NCBI GenBank assembly: GCA_027491215.1
Contig: JAIXWP010000093.1
Span: forward strand, 1 to 50,046
Direction: 5' to 3'
Source of the DNA: Flavobacteriales bacterium
GTDB lineage: Bacteria > Bacteroidota > Bacteroidia > Flavobacteriales_D > Sanyastnellaceae
DNA length: 50,046 bases
Shown: piece by piece, positions 17,728 through 25,771 of the stretch
Layout of the letters: the number at the start of each line of letters is the position of its first letter
Numbering within the stretch: the stretch's first letter is position 1
Made by a program: the position numbers and the translations under genes
The notes under the pieces: generated by a model
The model's input: the letters and a program-made list of their open reading frames with translations, nothing else
What the model was told of the DNA's origin: nothing
Database searches by the model: none

Positions 17728-19415
17728 TAAACGATGAACGAAGTGATGCGTGATTCATTTTTTGTGAATACACGAAGATGATATTTTCCTCTTGGTAAAA
17801 AAGACTCTGGCCATTGTATCGTCAAGATAGTGCTGGTGTTTGATGCGTCTAAGAAACTAGAACCGTATTTTACTATGCGACCGGAAGCATCCGAAACTTC
17901 ATAAGAGACCTCATCAAACTCTAAAATCCATTCTGCAGATACGCGCAAGAAATTAGTGGTGGGATTTGGATAGATTGAAATCAATTGATTATCCAATGTC
18001 GCATCCCATTCTGGCTGCAAAATGCGCAGTGCCTTCCAAAGATCTGCGATGCCATAACCCAACGAATCTGTAGGGTATTTATAGTGATTGCAACTTTGCT
18101 CGATCGCTCTTAGAATTTCAATATTTTTTCTTGACGCACCAACAGCTTGAATAATACATGCCGCTCCTCCTGCTAGGACAGGGCTGCTGAAAGAAGTTCC
18201 GTTGCCGGTACGAATATTTCCATTCAAATCAACAAAAACGGTGTTCTGTCCCATCGCCATTGCATTGGGTTTTACAGCACCATCTGATGCTGGTCCAAAA
18301 CTCGAAAACCATGCTTTGATTTCGTTTTCATTCACTGCCCCTACACACAACACGCTATCGCCATCGCTAGGTGCTGTGATAAATCTCCATGAATTCCCTC
18401 CAGAATTTCCAGCACTATTCACAACTAAAATCCCTTTGGACGCCGCGATATCCGCAGCAATTGATGAGCGTGTTGTTTCTCCATTCATATCAGCATAGGT
18501 GTGATTCATTGATGAATCATCGAATTGAGAATAACCTAAACTCGAATTGATCAAATCCACACCAAGGCTATCGGCATATTCTGCAGCAGCCACCCAATTG
18601 TCTTCTTCAATTAAATATTCAGATGCCACATCTTCTGTACGAAACAAATAGTAGCTCGCATCAGGAGCTGTTCCGATCAATGAATCTGGAATCCAGCCAG
18701 CCATTGTGCTCAGCACGAATGTGCCGTGATTACTATTATTATAAACGTTGTTAGATGATGGATTCACAAAGTCTCTAGTACCGAGAATCGCTCCCCTTTC
18801 TCGAAGACGATCGAACGCTCCGATTTGATCTGCTTTGTCCCAACCGCTATCAAATTGTGCAATCACAACTCCTTCTCCAGTGTATCCATGCTCGTGCAGT
18901 AAATGCGCATTGATCATCGAAACTTGTCGAAACGACGGACCATAAAAATCTTCATACTCTTCAGTAATATCGAAAGATACAACTCTCCGCTTCTCAACAT
19001 TTAATAGAGTCCAATCTTTCTCAATACTCGCGCCTCCATTCCCTTTCATGGTCTTTACTTCTGAAACAAAAGGAAGAGAAGAAACGTGATCTAGAATTTG
19101 TTGTCGAAATAAGGTGTCATCCACAATTAGAGTGGCACTGTTGAACCATTTGCTGGTGTGATGAATGTGACAGTTGCCAATGGTGGTCAACGATTGAACA
19201 TACGTTGGATTAACAGGCAAATCTTTCCATTCTAATGGAATGCCCCACTCCACGCGTCTTTCAATTGATTTTTTTGATAAAAAAGCTTCTGGCTGATTCA
19301 ATGAATATGGTGTGCCCTGCTTATCTGAGAAAATAATATAATAAGCCTCAGGAGCTGTTTGAGCGATCCCTAGCAACGTCCAAAATGTCGCTAAACAGGC
19401 AAATATCCATTTCAT
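17724..19415 (-). CDS. Secreted subtilisin-like (S8) serine peptidase with T9SS C-terminal domain
   Basis: A 563-residue protein with signal peptide (KWIFACLATFWTLLGIAQT). A propeptide-like region is followed by an S8 domain. The triad is visible: Asp189 in AQFDSGWD, His230 in NHGTFVLS and Ser408 in GTSFSSP, with oxyanion Asn337 in SAGNSGGN. The C-terminal ~85 residues contain ISIYPNPTTNFLRV, a GRIV turn and a final strand set, a type A T9SS sorting domain. It should be an exported or cell-surface endopeptidase for nutrient proteins. Its 3' end overlaps ftcD by four bases. A 42-bp gap separates it from the upstream MORN-repeat gene, so the two may be co-transcribed. Confidence 0.92.
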   Translation of the reverse strand: MKWIFACLATFWTLLGIAQTAPEAYYIIFSDKQGTPYSLNQPEAFLSKKSIERRVEWGIPLEWKDLPVNPTYVQSLTTIGNCHIHHTSKWFNSATLIVDDTLFRQQILDHVSSLPFVSEVKTMKGNGGASIEKDWTLLNVEKRRVVSFDITEEYEDFYGPSFRQVSMINAHLLHEHGYTGEGVVIAQFDSGWDKADQIGAFDRLRERGAILGTRDFVNPSSNNVYNNSNHGTFVLSTMAGWIPDSLIGTAPDASYYLFRTEDVASEYLIEEDNWVAAAEYADSLGVDLINSSLGYSQFDDSSMNHTYADMNGETTRSSIAADIAASKGILVVNSAGNSGGNSWRFITAPSDGDSVLCVGAVNENEIKAWFSSFGPASDGAVKPNAMAMGQNTVFVDLNGNIRTGNGTSFSSPVLAGGAACIIQAVGASRKNIEILRAIEQSCNHYKYPTDSLGYGIADLWKALRILQPEWDATLDNQLISIYPNPTTNFLRVSAEWILEFDEVSYEVSDASGRIVKYGSSFLDASNTSTILTIQWPESFLPRGKYHLRVFTKNESRITSFIVY

Positions 19416-19457
19416 AATGTGAATGTACGAAAGAACGGGCTAAACAGAAAAGTCATG

Positions 19458-20555
19458 CTACTTCTTCAACACCCCACCCTCGTAGACTTCCACTTTTGAA
19501 ACGAGTCCTTTTTCATTGTAGTAAATCACTTCCCCTTCCAGTTTACCCTCGACATAATCTCCTTGCATTTTCACTTGTGTTCCTTCCAATTTTTCGCGTT
19601 GCGTGATACCTAGCTCCATATCTTCTTTTGACGCCGGTACTTGGACAAAATTCCCTATGTCGTGCCATTCAGTAAATGGACCATCCTTTTCTCCCTCAGT
19701 ATAGGTGTATTCTGATTTTGGAATACCCGAATCATAGTACTCCTTGAATGTTCCATTGACATATTTACGTTTGGTCTCTGTTCCGTTTTTGTATAGTACG
19801 CTGAGCTCAATACGTCCTTTTGAATTGTAGTGGTGCCAAGTTCCCTCCTTCACCCCCTTGATATATTTTCCTTGAAAATCTATGGTTCCATTTTCATTCC
19901 AAGAAGTAAAATCACCATCGAATGATTCAACAACGTAAGTTCCTTCGCGCATTTTTTTCCCACTCTCATAATACTCCACGAAAGGACCGTCTTTCAATCC
20001 CATTTTATAAGGGAAAATGGCTAGGAGTTTTCCAGAAGGAAAATAATACCTGCAACCTCCGTTGAGAAGGCTATCCGAATAATTTTCCTCCGCTATCAAT
20101 GTGCCTTTTCTATCATAAAGTTTCCAGAGTCCTTCGCGGCAGCGTTTCTGCTTACCCTCGATATTTTTCAAAACAAATCGACCTTCGCTCATGAGGCCGC
20201 CTGTTTCATAGTATGAAATATTATCTGTGATTTCTTCACCTTTCACGTGAGTCATTTTGGTCATTAACTCCCCTGTAATGTAGAACCACTCCCACTCACC
20301 GATGGGTTGGCCGTCTTTGAATTGTCCTTTATACAAAAGAGCTTTTGGATTATTGCCATAAACTCTGATCCAAGCACCTTGGCGTTTGCCTTTAGCGTCG
20401 GTCAGGTTATAGTCCTTACCTGCCTCCCCTTGAGGAAAAATGTGACCTGGCTTTTGAGAAAAAGCGAGAACACTCAAGAAAATAAAGAGGCTTAAAATTC
20501 CGAAACGCATGATGAATGGCGCTCGAAGAGAAGGTGAAGATGCGGTCATATCCAT
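19458..20555 (-). CDS. Secreted MORN-repeat (YwqK-family) protein
   Basis: A 365-residue protein. Seven or more tandem MORN-like units of about 23 residues are visible, such as GEWEWFYITGELMTKM, GLWKLYDRKGTLIAEE, GPFVEYYESGKKMREG and GTWHHYNSKGRIELSV. Databases call such proteins YwqK family antitoxins, but nothing here supports a toxin-antitoxin role. The N-terminus has a signal peptide ending LAFSQ. I chose the start at 20555 (MDMTASS) because the paralogous leader in the hydrolase at 21733-22788 begins MYMTGPL in the same position. Starts at 20549 or 20510 are also possible. It lies between the subtilase and mdh, divergent from mdh. Confidence 0.82.
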   Translation of the reverse strand: MDMTASSPSLRAPFIMRFGILSLFIFLSVLAFSQKPGHIFPQGEAGKDYNLTDAKGKRQGAWIRVYGNNPKALLYKGQFKDGQPIGEWEWFYITGELMTKMTHVKGEEITDNISYYETGGLMSEGRFVLKNIEGKQKRCREGLWKLYDRKGTLIAEENYSDSLLNGGCRYYFPSGKLLAIFPYKMGLKDGPFVEYYESGKKMREGTYVVESFDGDFTSWNENGTIDFQGKYIKGVKEGTWHHYNSKGRIELSVLYKNGTETKRKYVNGTFKEYYDSGIPKSEYTYTEGEKDGPFTEWHDIGNFVQVPASKEDMELGITQREKLEGTQVKMQGDYVEGKLEGEVIYYNEKGLVSKVEVYEGGVLKK

Positions 20556-20649
20556 GATTTTTATCAATTCCGGGGGCGCAAATGTCAAATATGGTGCCCG
20601 GTGTGAAATTATTGTGAGAAAAGTTAACTCACAAGTAGCCCAACGAAAG

Positions 20650-20679
20650 TTGTACACGTCAAATTGTAATGTACTTTTG
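20650..20679 (+). promoter_or_regulatory. Putative Bacteroidota-type promoter of mdh
   Basis: A TTG at 20650-20652 is followed after exactly 19 bases by TACTTTTG at 20672-20679. This fits the Bacteroidota primary-sigma pattern (-33 TTTG/TTG, -7 TAnnTTTG). Transcription would begin near 20685 and give a leader of about 60 nt before the mdh ATG. Confidence 0.5.
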
Positions 20680-20747
20680 GGCGCCCGAGGGAATTTTAGA
20701 GTTTCATCGGCATTAAACGAAACGTCAATCTTTTTTCACAAATTACA

Positions 20748-21689
20748 ATGAAAGTAACAGTTGTAGGTGCAGGAAATGTTGGAGCTACCTGTGCTGATGT
20801 TTTGGCTCATCGCGAAATCGCGAATGAAATCGTGTTGGTGGATATTAAGCCAGGCTTTGCAGAAGGTAAGGCATTGGATATTTGGCAGACTTCGCCAATC
20901 AACCTTTACGATTCTCGCACTATTGGTTCAACAGATGATTACTCTAAGACTGCAGGGTCTGATGTAGTAGTTATCACAAGCGGATTGCCACGCAAACCTG
21001 GCATGAGCCGTGACGACTTAATCGCTACCAATGCTGGTATCGTTAAGACTGTTACTGAAAACATCATCAAGCACTCTCCAGATGCAATCATCATTGTGGT
21101 ATCAAACCCACTTGATGTAATGACATACTGCGCGTTCCTATCTGCAAAGGTGGATAGCAAAAAAGTATTCGGTATGGCTGGTATTCTTGATACTGCTCGT
21201 TACCGCGCATTCCTTGCTGAAGCTTTGAATTGCTCACCAAAAGATATCCAAGCGGTATTGATGGGTGGTCACGGTGATACAATGGTTCCACTTCCACGCT
21301 ACACTACAGTTGGTGGTATCCCAGTAACTGAATTGATCGATGAAGAAAAATTGAACGCAATCGTTGAGCGTACGAAAGTAGGCGGTGGCGAAATCGTTAA
21401 TCTTCTTGGCACTTCTGCTTGGTATGCTCCTGGTGCAGCAGCTGCTCAAATGGTAGAGGCTATCGTTCGCGATCAAAAGAGAATCTTCCCAGTATGCGCA
21501 TGGTTGCAAGGTGAGTATGGATTGAAAGATATCTATCTCGGTGTACCAGTAAAACTTGGAAAGAATGGTATCGAAGAAATCATCGAGCTTCAATTGAATG
21601 ACGCAGAAAAAGAATTGCTTGCTTCATCTGCTAAAGCAGTGAAAGAAGTAATGAATGTTCTTGACAATATGAATATCGTGAATGCATAA
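20748..21689 (+). CDS. mdh: Malate dehydrogenase
   Basis: A 313-residue NAD-dependent enzyme of the LDH-like MDH class. Visible features are GAGNVGA (7-13), the NAD-binding acidic residue in VLVDIKPG (Asp32), the substrate-specificity loop GLPRKPGMSRDD with Arg82 and Arg88, and catalytic His175 in GGHGDTMVP. Arg82 at the loop position marks oxaloacetate/malate over pyruvate/lactate. It interconverts malate and oxaloacetate in the TCA cycle and supplies PckA. It has its own promoter-like sequence and terminator. It is the only plus-strand gene between 17728 and 27788, standing between two minus-strand genes that share a leader. Confidence 0.97.
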   Translation: MKVTVVGAGNVGATCADVLAHREIANEIVLVDIKPGFAEGKALDIWQTSPINLYDSRTIGSTDDYSKTAGSDVVVITSGLPRKPGMSRDDLIATNAGIVKTVTENIIKHSPDAIIIVVSNPLDVMTYCAFLSAKVDSKKVFGMAGILDTARYRAFLAEALNCSPKDIQAVLMGGHGDTMVPLPRYTTVGGIPVTELIDEEKLNAIVERTKVGGGEIVNLLGTSAWYAPGAAAAQMVEAIVRDQKRIFPVCAWLQGEYGLKDIYLGVPVKLGKNGIEEIIELQLNDAEKELLASSAKAVKEVMNVLDNMNIVNA

Positions 21690-21710
21690 TTGACTATGTC
21701 GTCAATGAGA

Positions 21711-21739
21711 AGAGGCCCCGATGGGGCCTCTTTTATTTT
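21711..21739 (+). terminator. Terminator of mdh
   Basis: A nine-base perfect stem, AGAGGCCCC and GGGGCCTCT, around GAT is followed by a T-rich run. It begins 21 bp after the mdh stop. The T-run overlaps the stop codon of the convergent hydrolase gene. There is no comparable T-run for the minus strand. Confidence 0.88.
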
Positions 21740-22788
21740 ATCAACTCTCGAAGTGCTTTACAAAATTCTTTTGGTAATTCCATATTAGCAGCATGCGCTG
21801 CATTTGGAATAATAGCCATTCTCTCATCGGGAATATTATATTCTTCCTTCAGTGCAAATGCTGTGGTGAGTGGAATCAATAAATCATATTCTCCCCATAT
21901 CAAATAGATAGGCATTTTAAATTGATAGTCCATTACTTGATAGTATTTTTCAAACCCTATCAAATGATCCAGTAATTTTTTTTGATGAGCCCTTTGAACA
22001 TGATCAGGCTCTTGAAACATTGCCTCAAAAATAAAATCAGGAATGTATGGTACCTTGTGATAGATGATTTTCAACGATTGCTTCATTACTTCTGGTGTCG
22101 GGGGAATGAGCAATTGTTCAATATTATTCAACCCCATCGTAGCTGCAATCTGATTTGCGTAAGACAATTGATAATGCTTTGCTGGTGCGTCGTAGATGAC
22201 CAATTTAGAAACATAATCGGGATAATAATGCGCGAAATGTGATGCTACTAACCCACCATAAGAATTCCCCACTACAATGATTTTCTCATTAACTCCAAGA
22301 AAATCAATGGTCGCCTTTAGATGCTCTACTTGATCTTTAATCGTGTACCCATCCTGTTTCATGAGAGTAGTTCCACTGCCGAGAAGATCTGTTATAATCA
22401 CATCATAATCGGCGTTCAGGATACGCGCTGCGTCATACCATTGAAGCAAACCATTGGCTCCAAAGCCATGGATCAACAACATTTTTTCTTTTCCAGTATT
22501 TGAAGCATAAACTGCGTGAACAGCTTGTTCATCTTCAAATTGAAAGTACTTAATGCCCGATCGATTCCATTTTCGAGAACGCTGACGTTCTAGTATTTTG
22601 ATGATATTGAATGAAAATCTGCGCTTGCTTTTGTCGTCGTTCAAGTTGTAATCGTTTCCCATCTCTCCCTGCGAATAAGAGTGTTGTACTTTCTGTGAAA
22701 AAGCAAGTATGCTCAACGAGAGTAATAGCAGCATTAATCCACAACGTTTATTATAGGTAGCACTCGATAAAGGTCCTGTCATATACAT
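21733..22788 (-). CDS. Alpha/beta hydrolase with a MORN-protein-like leader
   Basis: A 351-residue protein. Residues ~75-351 are an alpha/beta hydrolase: oxyanion HGFG (107-110), nucleophile Ser176 in GNSYGG, acid Asp302 in WGEYD and His332 in NAAHAANME. This suggests a serine esterase or C-C bond hydrolase of unknown substrate. Residues 1-57 are a signal peptide plus a short segment (QGEMGNDYNLNDDKSKRR) that aligns with the start of the MORN-repeat protein at 19458-20555, after which similarity stops. The hydrolase therefore seems to have an export leader borrowed from a duplicated MORN gene. It ends within the mdh terminator, and its start is 54 bp from the S46 peptidase gene's terminator. 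Confidence 0.85.
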   Translation of the reverse strand: MYMTGPLSSATYNKRCGLMLLLLSLSILAFSQKVQHSYSQGEMGNDYNLNDDKSKRRFSFNIIKILERQRSRKWNRSGIKYFQFEDEQAVHAVYASNTGKEKMLLIHGFGANGLLQWYDAARILNADYDVIITDLLGSGTTLMKQDGYTIKDQVEHLKATIDFLGVNEKIIVVGNSYGGLVASHFAHYYPDYVSKLVIYDAPAKHYQLSYANQIAATMGLNNIEQLLIPPTPEVMKQSLKIIYHKVPYIPDFIFEAMFQEPDHVQRAHQKKLLDHLIGFEKYYQVMDYQFKMPIYLIWGEYDLLIPLTTAFALKEEYNIPDERMAIIPNAAHAANMELPKEFCKALRELIK

Positions 22789-22830
22789 TGTTTTTTGTAT
22801 TCCACTATGTACTTACTTATTCCACGAACA

Positions 22831-22864
22831 TAAAAAAGAAAACCCCTCACTTTCGGTGAGGGGT
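22831..22864 (-). terminator. Terminator of the S46 peptidase gene
   Basis: A nine-base perfect stem (ACCCCTCAC and GTGAGGGGT) surrounds a five-base loop at 22842-22864. Read on the minus strand it is followed by a T-rich tract (22831-22841). It lies 12 bp beyond the peptidase stop codon. Confidence 0.88.
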
Positions 22865-22876
22865 CTTAATAAGCTG

Positions 22877-25162
22877 TTATTTTTTAGCTGGCGCTTTTTT
22901 CGGCGAGCTCACTGGAGCTGGTGCCGGAGCTGGCGCTGGTGGAGGCGTTGGAGCCTGCGGAGCTGGAGGAACTGCTGCACCAAGATCTTGTGTTGCAGCT
23001 GGGCGCATTGGACGCTTCGCATACTTCAACTCATCTGTGATGTTTTTACCACCCATTAATTTCTCAATAATAAACAATACATAACGCACGTCTACAACTA
23101 TTGTACGTTGTAACTCTGGCTCATAAGCGATGTCTCCGCTCATTGCCTCCCAGTTACCATCGAATGCGATACCGATAAGGTTACCATCAGCATCAATCGT
23201 TGGGCTACCTGAGTTACCACCAGTAATATCTAGGTCTGCAATGAAGCAAACTACTAGTTCACCTTTGCTATTTGCGTATTTACCAAAATCTTTTTTGTTG
23301 ATCAACTCAGCAAGACGATTTGGAACAACGAACTCTGGATTCGTTTCATCACGCTTCTCCATGATCCCTTTTGTAGTAGTATAGTAATCATAGTTTACAG
23401 CATCAGCTGCAGTGTAGTTTTTCACTTGACCGTAAGTGATACGCATTGTGCTGTTAGCGTCTGGAGAATATGCCTTATCAGGATTCATTTCTCTCAAACC
23501 TTTCACAAACAAACGGTATCCTGTATCGAATTTATCTTGTGCATCATTCGCGAATGTTGCACGATACTTTTCGATAGCGCTCTTACCTACCATCACAGCC
23601 ATATCCTTGTCAAATACTTTTTGTGAAGGCTTATCAAGGAATGCCATCAATTTTTCTTTAGAAACTAAGAATGATGTAGCAAACATTTTTTCTGTGAATG
23701 CTGCTTCGTTGCCTTTGAACTTAGCGTCGATGGTCGACATCCAAGTTGGACGTTGATCAGCAGAGATTTTTGTACGATACAACTTTGTCAAAGCAGCGAA
23801 GACATCCTTCTCTGTTTGCATGTCATAATCCTTATAGAAATCTTCCGCCTGACCTTTGAAGTTATCAAGAATAGCTTTGCGTTTTGTCTCGTCAGTTTCC
23901 TTCATTGCTGCCTCAAACGTGCGGGCAAAACGGAAAGCGAAGAGCGTCAAATCAGAACCAATCAAACCTGCCTCAAGTGCATAAACGTTTGATTTTGCAG
24001 TAGCATTCGTTGCATCATAATATGCCTTAATCATATCCAATGCCTTTCCATATTCAGCTTGACGACTTGGATCTTTCGCAGCCCAATCAGCAAACTTTGC
24101 TTCTTGCTTTTGCTTTTTATCATAAACATTCAAACGCTTCAAGCCTTTGCTCTGTCCGATAAAATACTTCCAATAGTTTGCAGTAGAAGCATACTTAGCT
24201 GCATACTTCAAACGCACAGCTGGATCTGCATCCATGTGCTTTTTCATTGTGCTCAATTTCAAATCACGAACCTCAACAGTTGCTGGGTTAGTTAGATCTA
24301 AAGCTTGTTGTACACCCCATGATGAAAGGAAACGATCGGTAGTTCCAGGATAACCCATGATCATTGCATAGTCACCTTCTTCAACACCATTAATGTTTAC
24401 AGGAAGAAAATGTTTTGGAGCGTATGGCTTATTATCTGCAGCGTAGTCAGCAGGATTGTTGTCCTTGTCTGCGTAAATGCGCAACATAGAGAAGTCACCT
24501 GTATGACGAGGCCACATCCAGTTGTCAGTGTCACCACCAAATTTACCAACGCTTTCAGGAGGGTTACCTACGAGACGAATATCTCTGTATGTGCTGTAAA
24601 CGAAAAGGTAAAACTCATTACCGTAGAAGAAACTTTTCACTTCAGCTTCGTACTTTCCACCTTCTGCAGCCTTACCAGCCATTTGACCGATCTTGCCTTG
24701 AATTGCAGCGGTGCGATCTGCTTCGCTCATGTCTGCAGTAATGCCATCAAGAATTGTTTTAGTAACATCCTCGATACGCACCAAGAATGAAATTTCAAAT
24801 CCAGGAATTGGAAGTTCTTCATTCATTGACTTTGCACAGAATCCGTTAGTCAACATGTCGTTTTGAACGGTTGAAAGACTCTGAATCGCATCGTAAGCAC
24901 AGTGGTGGTTTGTAAAAATCAAACCTTTATCACTTACTACTTCACCTGTACACTGACCGCCGTTCAAACGAACAATAGCGTCCTTTAGTGATGCATTGTT
25001 AATGCTGTAAATCTCTTCTGCTGTCAAGTTGAGTCCGAGATTTTTCATCTCAGCTTCATTCACTCGATTGAGAAGGCTTACGAGCCACATTCCTTCATTC
25101 GCTTGAACGAACATTGGCAAAGCCAATAAAGCGAGAAGAATTAATTTCAATCTACTTTTCAT
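22877..25162 (-). CDS. S46-family dipeptidyl-peptidase (DPP7-like)
   Basis: A 761-residue exported serine peptidase with signal peptide (to about QANEG, residue 24). Catalytic His87 is in FTNHHCAYD and Ser (about residue 651) in GGNSGSPT, the S46 pattern. Shortly after the Ser comes IAFDGNWEAMSGD. The Gly of FDGNWE sits where DPP7 has Gly and DPP11 has Arg, so I infer a preference for hydrophobic P1 residues, not Asp/Glu. It would remove dipeptides from peptides in the periplasm. The C-terminus is odd: about 30 residues of Pro/Ala-rich sequence ending in a Lys cluster (SPKKAPAKK). The DUF6438 lipoprotein gene ends 29 bp upstream, so they may share a transcript. Confidence 0.93.
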   Translation of the reverse strand: MKSRLKLILLALLALPMFVQANEGMWLVSLLNRVNEAEMKNLGLNLTAEEIYSINNASLKDAIVRLNGGQCTGEVVSDKGLIFTNHHCAYDAIQSLSTVQNDMLTNGFCAKSMNEELPIPGFEISFLVRIEDVTKTILDGITADMSEADRTAAIQGKIGQMAGKAAEGGKYEAEVKSFFYGNEFYLFVYSTYRDIRLVGNPPESVGKFGGDTDNWMWPRHTGDFSMLRIYADKDNNPADYAADNKPYAPKHFLPVNINGVEEGDYAMIMGYPGTTDRFLSSWGVQQALDLTNPATVEVRDLKLSTMKKHMDADPAVRLKYAAKYASTANYWKYFIGQSKGLKRLNVYDKKQKQEAKFADWAAKDPSRQAEYGKALDMIKAYYDATNATAKSNVYALEAGLIGSDLTLFAFRFARTFEAAMKETDETKRKAILDNFKGQAEDFYKDYDMQTEKDVFAALTKLYRTKISADQRPTWMSTIDAKFKGNEAAFTEKMFATSFLVSKEKLMAFLDKPSQKVFDKDMAVMVGKSAIEKYRATFANDAQDKFDTGYRLFVKGLREMNPDKAYSPDANSTMRITYGQVKNYTAADAVNYDYYTTTKGIMEKRDETNPEFVVPNRLAELINKKDFGKYANSKGELVVCFIADLDITGGNSGSPTIDADGNLIGIAFDGNWEAMSGDIAYEPELQRTIVVDVRYVLFIIEKLMGGKNITDELKYAKRPMRPAATQDLGAAVPPAPQAPTPPPAPAPAPAPVSSPKKAPAKK

Positions 25163-25191
25163 GATTTGTTATGGTTGTAAAAAAATGGTTT

Positions 25192-25725
25192 CTATTCTTT
25201 GGTCCACTTGGCCTCGGCCAGCAGAGCATCTATCTCGGCATACAGTTCATCCAATTCTTTTGGACCCTTATGTCGATCTTCAATCTTCTTGACTTGACCG
25301 TCAAGATGAACTTCTGTAATGACACTAGGTAAATCCGTAATGGGAGAATCGTATTTATCCTGTAAACTAAAGTAATTGATGCTGCGAATCTTCTCTTGTA
25401 TTTTTTTAAGAGAGGCTGTATCGAAGTTTGTGTGGTAACTACCGATGCGATCTACAAAGTTCTTTCCTTCGTATTGTACTCTTCCAGAAGTGTAAATCTG
25501 CACATTGTAGATAGGACAAGTACCATAGCACGCAGTGCGCATCATTGAAATCAATAACTCTTCTTTCTGTGCTTCTTCTACTACTGGAGGTGCTGGCACT
25601 TCAGCAGTGGGTGGAACTGCAATATCTGGTGTCGAGGCAGCTTGTACTTTGGATCTGCATCCAACAGAAGCTGCTATGGCAGTGATTGCGAGTGCTAAGA
25701 ATAATTTCGAAATAATTGCTTTCAT
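25192..25725 (-). CDS. DUF6438-like lipoprotein
   Basis: A 177-residue protein with a lipoprotein signal (lipobox ASVGC, Cys23) and a Pro/Ala/Val linker to residue ~55. The domain that follows contains RTACYGTCPIYNVQIYTSGRV, the Cys-x-x-x-Cys-P signature seen in DUF6438, then YEGKNFV and a helical C-terminus. The function of that family is not known. The two cysteines could form a disulfide or bind a ligand, but this is speculation. It lies between yidC (46 bp upstream) and the S46 peptidase (29 bp downstream) on the same strand. Confidence 0.78.
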   Translation of the reverse strand: MKAIISKLFLALAITAIAASVGCRSKVQAASTPDIAVPPTAEVPAPPVVEEAQKEELLISMMRTACYGTCPIYNVQIYTSGRVQYEGKNFVDRIGSYHTNFDTASLKKIQEKIRSINYFSLQDKYDSPITDLPSVITEVHLDGQVKKIEDRHKGPKELDELYAEIDALLAEAKWTKE

Positions 25726-25771
25726 TAAAAATTGTTTTTTCGATTCTTACACGAACCCTGCCGAAACGAGA

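Noticed and set aside
19458-20555. Toxin-antitoxin system
   Set aside because: The MORN family is often named YwqK antitoxin, but no small toxin gene is adjacent and the protein is exported.
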